From an uncultured Planococcus sp. (GTDB lineage: Bacteria > Bacillota > Bacilli > Bacillales_A > Planococcaceae): DNA of 64,000 nucleotides. Below are positions 61,137 through 64,000 of this stretch, in pieces (position 1 is the first letter of the stretch; each line of letters starts with the position of its first letter). The notes below the pieces were generated by a model. That model made no database searches. It saw only the letters and a program-made list of their open reading frames with translations, and had not been told where the DNA came from. The stretch covers positions 310,001 through 374,000 of the forward strand of contig CANNAE010000002.1 of NCBI GenBank assembly GCA_947502505.1, in the 5' to 3' direction. A program made the position numbers and the translations under genes.

Positions 61137-61148
61137 AAAATATACAGC

Positions 61149-62132
61149 TTAAATCGACCATTTCACCAGCATGCCGGCGTGTGTCAAACCGCCGCCAAAC
61201 CCATACAATAATAATTGATCGCCCGCTTTGATGCGTCCGTCTTTTACGCCTTCTGCAAGCGATAAGGGAATCGAACCGACAGAAGTGTTGCCGTAATATT
61301 CCAGAGAATAGATGGTGTTTTCGAGCGCAAGTCCACTTCTTGTGCAGATCGATTCGATGATCCGCAAATTGGCGCTATGCGGCACGAACCAATCCACTTC
61401 GCCAGGGGTTACGCCGGCTTTTTCCATTAACGCGTTGACTCCTTTTGGCACTGTGTTGACCGCCCATTTGTATACTTCGCGGCCATTTTGCCAAACGACG
61501 TTGCGGGCAGCCAGCTCTTCGCCGAACATTTCGCCGGCCAAGTCGGTGCAGTACAGATTGTTCGCCAAGGCGCCGTTCGTTCCCATATGCGATTCGATAA
61601 AGCTCGGATTGTCCGTGTCGTGTTCAACCAGCACTGCCCCGCCGCCGTCTCCGAACAAGATGCAAGTCGAGCGGTCGGTGTAATCGAGGATCTTGGAGAA
61701 AGTTTCTGCTCCAATAACCAGGATTTTTTTATGCAATTCCGATGTGATCAAGCCATTCGCCATCTGCAGGCCATAAGAAAATCCTGCACAAGCTGCGTTC
61801 AAATCGATGGCTCCGGCGTTTGGGATATTCAATTTCGCCTGGACCATTGCTGCCACGCTCGGTGTTTTAAAGTCAGGCGTCATGGTGCACACAATGATCA
61901 AATCGACATCATCAAAGGATTTTCCATAACGTTCCGCCAAATCCTGTGCAGCTTTGACACTTATATCGCTCGTAAATTCGTGCTCTCCCGCAACGCGCCG
62001 CTCTTTGATGCCGGTGCGCTGGAGGATCCACTCATCGTTTGTATCAACCAATTGTTCCAGGTCCAAGTTCGTCAGCCTCTTCTCGGGTACATACGATCCG
62101 ATGGCCGTGATTCGTGCTGCTGATTTGCTCAT
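61149..62132 (-). CDS. fabH: beta-ketoacyl-ACP synthase III
   Basis: A 327-aa condensing enzyme that starts fatty acid synthesis by joining acyl-CoA to malonyl-ACP. The Cys-His-Asn triad is C115 (N-A-A-C-A-G), H252 (V-P-H-S-A-N) and N282 (Y-G-N-T-S). The length is normal. In Bacillales, FabH prefers branched-chain starters. Unlike the usual fabHA-fabF pair, no fabF follows, so this may be a second, separately regulated copy. The upstream region holds a FapR-like repeat. Confidence 0.93.
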   Translation of the reverse strand: MSKSAARITAIGSYVPEKRLTNLDLEQLVDTNDEWILQRTGIKERRVAGEHEFTSDISVKAAQDLAERYGKSFDDVDLIIVCTMTPDFKTPSVAAMVQAKLNIPNAGAIDLNAACAGFSYGLQMANGLITSELHKKILVIGAETFSKILDYTDRSTCILFGDGGGAVLVEHDTDNPSFIESHMGTNGALANNLYCTDLAGEMFGEELAARNVVWQNGREVYKWAVNTVPKGVNALMEKAGVTPGEVDWFVPHSANLRIIESICTRSGLALENTIYSLEYYGNTSVGSIPLSLAEGVKDGRIKAGDQLLLYGFGGGLTHAGMLVKWSI

Positions 62133-62163
62133 TCATACACCCCTTTAGCTTACTCACCTCATT

Positions 62164-62201
62164 TTAGCACCTAACATTAGGATTAGGTACCAATAATTCA
62201 A
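62164..62201 (-). promoter_or_regulatory. fabH promoter with FapR-like operator
   Basis: An inverted repeat with TTAGCACCTAAC on the left and TTAGGTACCAA on the right (62164-62194) resembles the FapR operator that controls fatty acid genes in Bacillus. It overlaps a -35 TTGAAT (62196-62201) and -10 TAATGT (62174-62179) spaced 16 bases apart on the minus strand. FapR releases this DNA when malonyl-CoA rises, so fabH expression would follow lipid precursor supply (from family knowledge). Confidence 0.65.
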
Positions 62202-62506
62202 CTAGGGGCATAAATACTTTTATATGTATAATATTTTCGCCTTTCTTCCACTCTATAAGGTTTACATCATATAGGTAATACGGCATTCCCACTCTCACCT
62301 CTTCCCTTTTTGATATAAATTTATCGACATTATTGAGAATTTTTTATGGCTGCGGAAAAATTTACAGCGCTATTGAAACTGTTAAAAGCAGAAATATGCA
62401 TAATAAATTCTTGAAGAAATTTCTAAGAGAATAGCTGAGACTCGCCCTTCAAAATCGATCTATGAAATAATAGCGGTAAGAGAATTTATTCGTAGGAGGC
62501 GCTGGA
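62202..62506. other. intergenic stretch between fabH and the FUSC gene
   Basis: Apart from AT-rich promoter-like sequence no gene or repeat is seen. TTGAAA followed 16 bases later by TATGCA (near 62375-62402) is a weak candidate for the FUSC gene promoter. Confidence 0.3.
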
Positions 62507-64000
62507 ATGAAACGAAACCGAACCGCAAAGAATATGGAATTCCGCAAGCTCTTGAAGCAAGCTTTCGCACTCAACCAACGCCCCTTGCCTTGGGCGAAAG
62601 CATTGGCAGCGGGCATCAGTTCCGGGCTCCCGGTGCTGATCGGCGTGCTGCTGGGGCAGTTTCATTACGGTCTGATCGCCGGCCTTGGGGGATTGGCATT
62701 TCTTTATATGTTCAATGAACCTTATGCGCTGCGTTCGAAGAAAATCTTTTTTGCCGCACTCGGCTTAGCGGTGTCGGCGGGCCTTGGCGTCTTATTGTCC
62801 CAGCAGCCCTTCCTTGCCGCTGCAGCGGTCGGTGCAATTGGCGCTTTAGCTGTATTCATCTTTGGCGCCTATCAGTTCACGGGCCCGTCCGCGCTATTCT
62901 TTGTGCTCGTATTTTTGATCAATAACCATACAGCGGAAAGCCCTGCGCTGTTCTTCTTGCATGCATTGCTCGTTTTCCTCGGCGGCATGTTGTCTTGGCT
63001 AATGGCCATGTGGGCATATCCTTTCAAGCCCCATAGTGCAGAAGCAAAAGCCATGAAGCAAGGATACAGCGCACTCACGACACTGGCCGAATCAGCTGGT
63101 TCCGCTGAATTTTACGAAGTCCGCCAGCATGCCTGGTCCGCTTTGAAATCAGCTGAAACGACCCTCAGCAATGCCACGGCTAAATGGACGCGCTCGAACC
63201 GGCTTGTGCAGTTGACCTCACTCCATTTACAGGCAAAAACGATCTATGCCGAAATCATTAAACGCGGCGACCGCTTTTCCGCTGTCTCAAAAGAAGCCGC
63301 CGATAATCTACGGCTGATCGCTTCTTCAATAGAAGCATCCGGCAAAAAATCCTTTGCCGCAGCTCCCCGCATGCAGACGGAAACGGGAGACGCCTTAACC
63401 GAAAGCACAAGGAAAGCTTACGATATCCTCACCGGCCAGCGCGATAAACGGACCCGTGATACGGAACTAAAAGCCGCATCCTTCAAGTCCGTCTTTGCCG
63501 ATTCTTTCAATAAACATTCGATGGTGTTTTTTGCGGCCATCCGATTTGGCGTGGTCTTGGCGTTTGCGGCATTAATCGCCCACTTCCTGCCGATCGACCT
63601 GTCTTACTGGGTCACATTGTCGGCTGCGGCGGTCATGTCAGGCGCCACTATCCTGTCGACTTTCAACCGCTCGCTGCAACGCTCGGTCGGCACTATCGTC
63701 GGCATCGTAATTGCAGCAATCATCTTATCTTTCCAACCGGACGGGCTGTACGTCGCGTTCATGATTTTCGCGTTCACGGCGCTTACGGAACTCGCCATTG
63801 TCCTGAACTATGCCGTGGCAGCATTTTTCATCACGCCAAACGCATTAATGTTGGCGGAAAGCACTTCGCAAATCGGGGATCTTTCCTATTTCGCTTCTGC
63901 GCGCATTGTCGACGTCCTGCTCGGTTCCGCCATCGGGCTGCTTGGGGTCTTGATGATCGGCAGACGCCGCGCCTCCAGTTTGATTCCGCAGCTTGCGGCC
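62507..64000 (+). CDS. FUSC family membrane protein (partial, cut by window end)
   Basis: At least 498 residues; the frame is still open at the last base. AGGAGGCG precedes the ATG at 62507. The first 170 residues contain several hydrophobic segments, then about 150 polar, helical residues, then a second set of hydrophobic segments with the FUSC-type stretch S-Y-W-V-T-L-S-A-A-A-V-M (about 365-376). This is the fusaric-acid-resistance-like/YccS arrangement (PF13515) thought to export aromatic acids. Function in this organism is not known. Confidence 0.85.
   Translation, partial: MKRNRTAKNMEFRKLLKQAFALNQRPLPWAKALAAGISSGLPVLIGVLLGQFHYGLIAGLGGLAFLYMFNEPYALRSKKIFFAALGLAVSAGLGVLLSQQPFLAAAAVGAIGALAVFIFGAYQFTGPSALFFVLVFLINNHTAESPALFFLHALLVFLGGMLSWLMAMWAYPFKPHSAEAKAMKQGYSALTTLAESAGSAEFYEVRQHAWSALKSAETTLSNATAKWTRSNRLVQLTSLHLQAKTIYAEIIKRGDRFSAVSKEAADNLRLIASSIEASGKKSFAAAPRMQTETGDALTESTRKAYDILTGQRDKRTRDTELKAASFKSVFADSFNKHSMVFFAAIRFGVVLAFAALIAHFLPIDLSYWVTLSAAAVMSGATILSTFNRSLQRSVGTIVGIVIAAIILSFQPDGLYVAFMIFAFTALTELAIVLNYAVAAFFITPNALMLAESTSQIGDLSYFASARIVDVLLGSAIGLLGVLMIGRRRASSLIPQLAA

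Noticed and set aside
1-64000. CRISPR arrays, tRNA or rRNA genes, insertion sequences and integrases
   Set aside because: No regularly spaced direct repeats, no tRNA-like or rRNA-like stretches, and no transposase or recombinase motif were found by eye. The island boundaries therefore lack a visible mobile-element cause.

Overview
The window looks like chromosomal DNA of a mid-GC, low-GC-clade Firmicute, most likely a Planococcaceae (Planococcus-like) member of the Bacillales. The reasons are strong AGGAGG-type ribosome binding sites, frequent GTG/TTG starts, sigma-A promoters with 17-nt spacers, U-tailed hairpin terminators, and a gene set (LOV-STAS photoreceptor YtvA, PepF, GuaC, a FapR-like site before fabH, DUF817/DUF4181/DUF3021/DUF5996 proteins, an S8 protease with CWB2 repeats). 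The genus is an inference. No rRNA, tRNA, insertion sequence or CRISPR array was recognised.

Region 1 (1-10.4 kb) is an AT-rich defence island. A tightly coupled six-gene minus-strand operon encodes a Z1-domain superfamily II helicase, a MORC/MutL-like GHKL ATPase, an unrecognised 321-aa protein, an alpha-helical 224-aa protein (probably DUF6339), a 5-cytosine DNA methyltransferase and a PD-(D/E)XK (DUF4420) protein. This matches the MORC-Z1 class of restriction-modification systems predicted by Iyer, Abhiman and Aravind (2008), for which I know of little experimental work. A separate PD-(D/E)XK protein faces it from the left. Region 2 (10.8-14.6 kb) holds small membrane proteins, a zinc-ribbon orphan and probable gene remnants.

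Region 3 (14.7-33.2 kb) is built for peptide use. A nine-gene operon (XRE-cupin regulator, two ABC ATPases, an M19 dipeptidase, a solute-binding lipoprotein, two permeases, two tandem proline-iminopeptidase-like hydrolases) would import small peptides and split them in the cytoplasm. After guaC and a LytTR/DUF3021 regulatory pair comes a second complete peptide ABC transporter operon, then an Lrp/AsnC regulator.

Region 4 (33.8-51.3 kb) is mixed core and niche genes: acetyltransferases, a phosphoesterase, a divergent SDR/TetR pair, an Rrf2-flavoprotein-methyltransferase operon with a legible promoter and operator, a broken DJ-1/PfpI gene, ytvA, a PepSY-TM/YtkA pair, small membrane proteins and a 1013-aa secreted subtilase.

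Region 5 (51.5-64 kb) has a 1405-aa AT-rich STAND-type NTPase (a second candidate defence gene), a decayed membrane gene, pepF, a PP2C phosphatase, a DrrAB-type ABC exporter, fabH with a FapR-like site, and a FUSC family protein that runs off the window end.

Two accessory blocks (1-14.6 kb and 51.5-56.2 kb) therefore sit in an otherwise ordinary chromosome.
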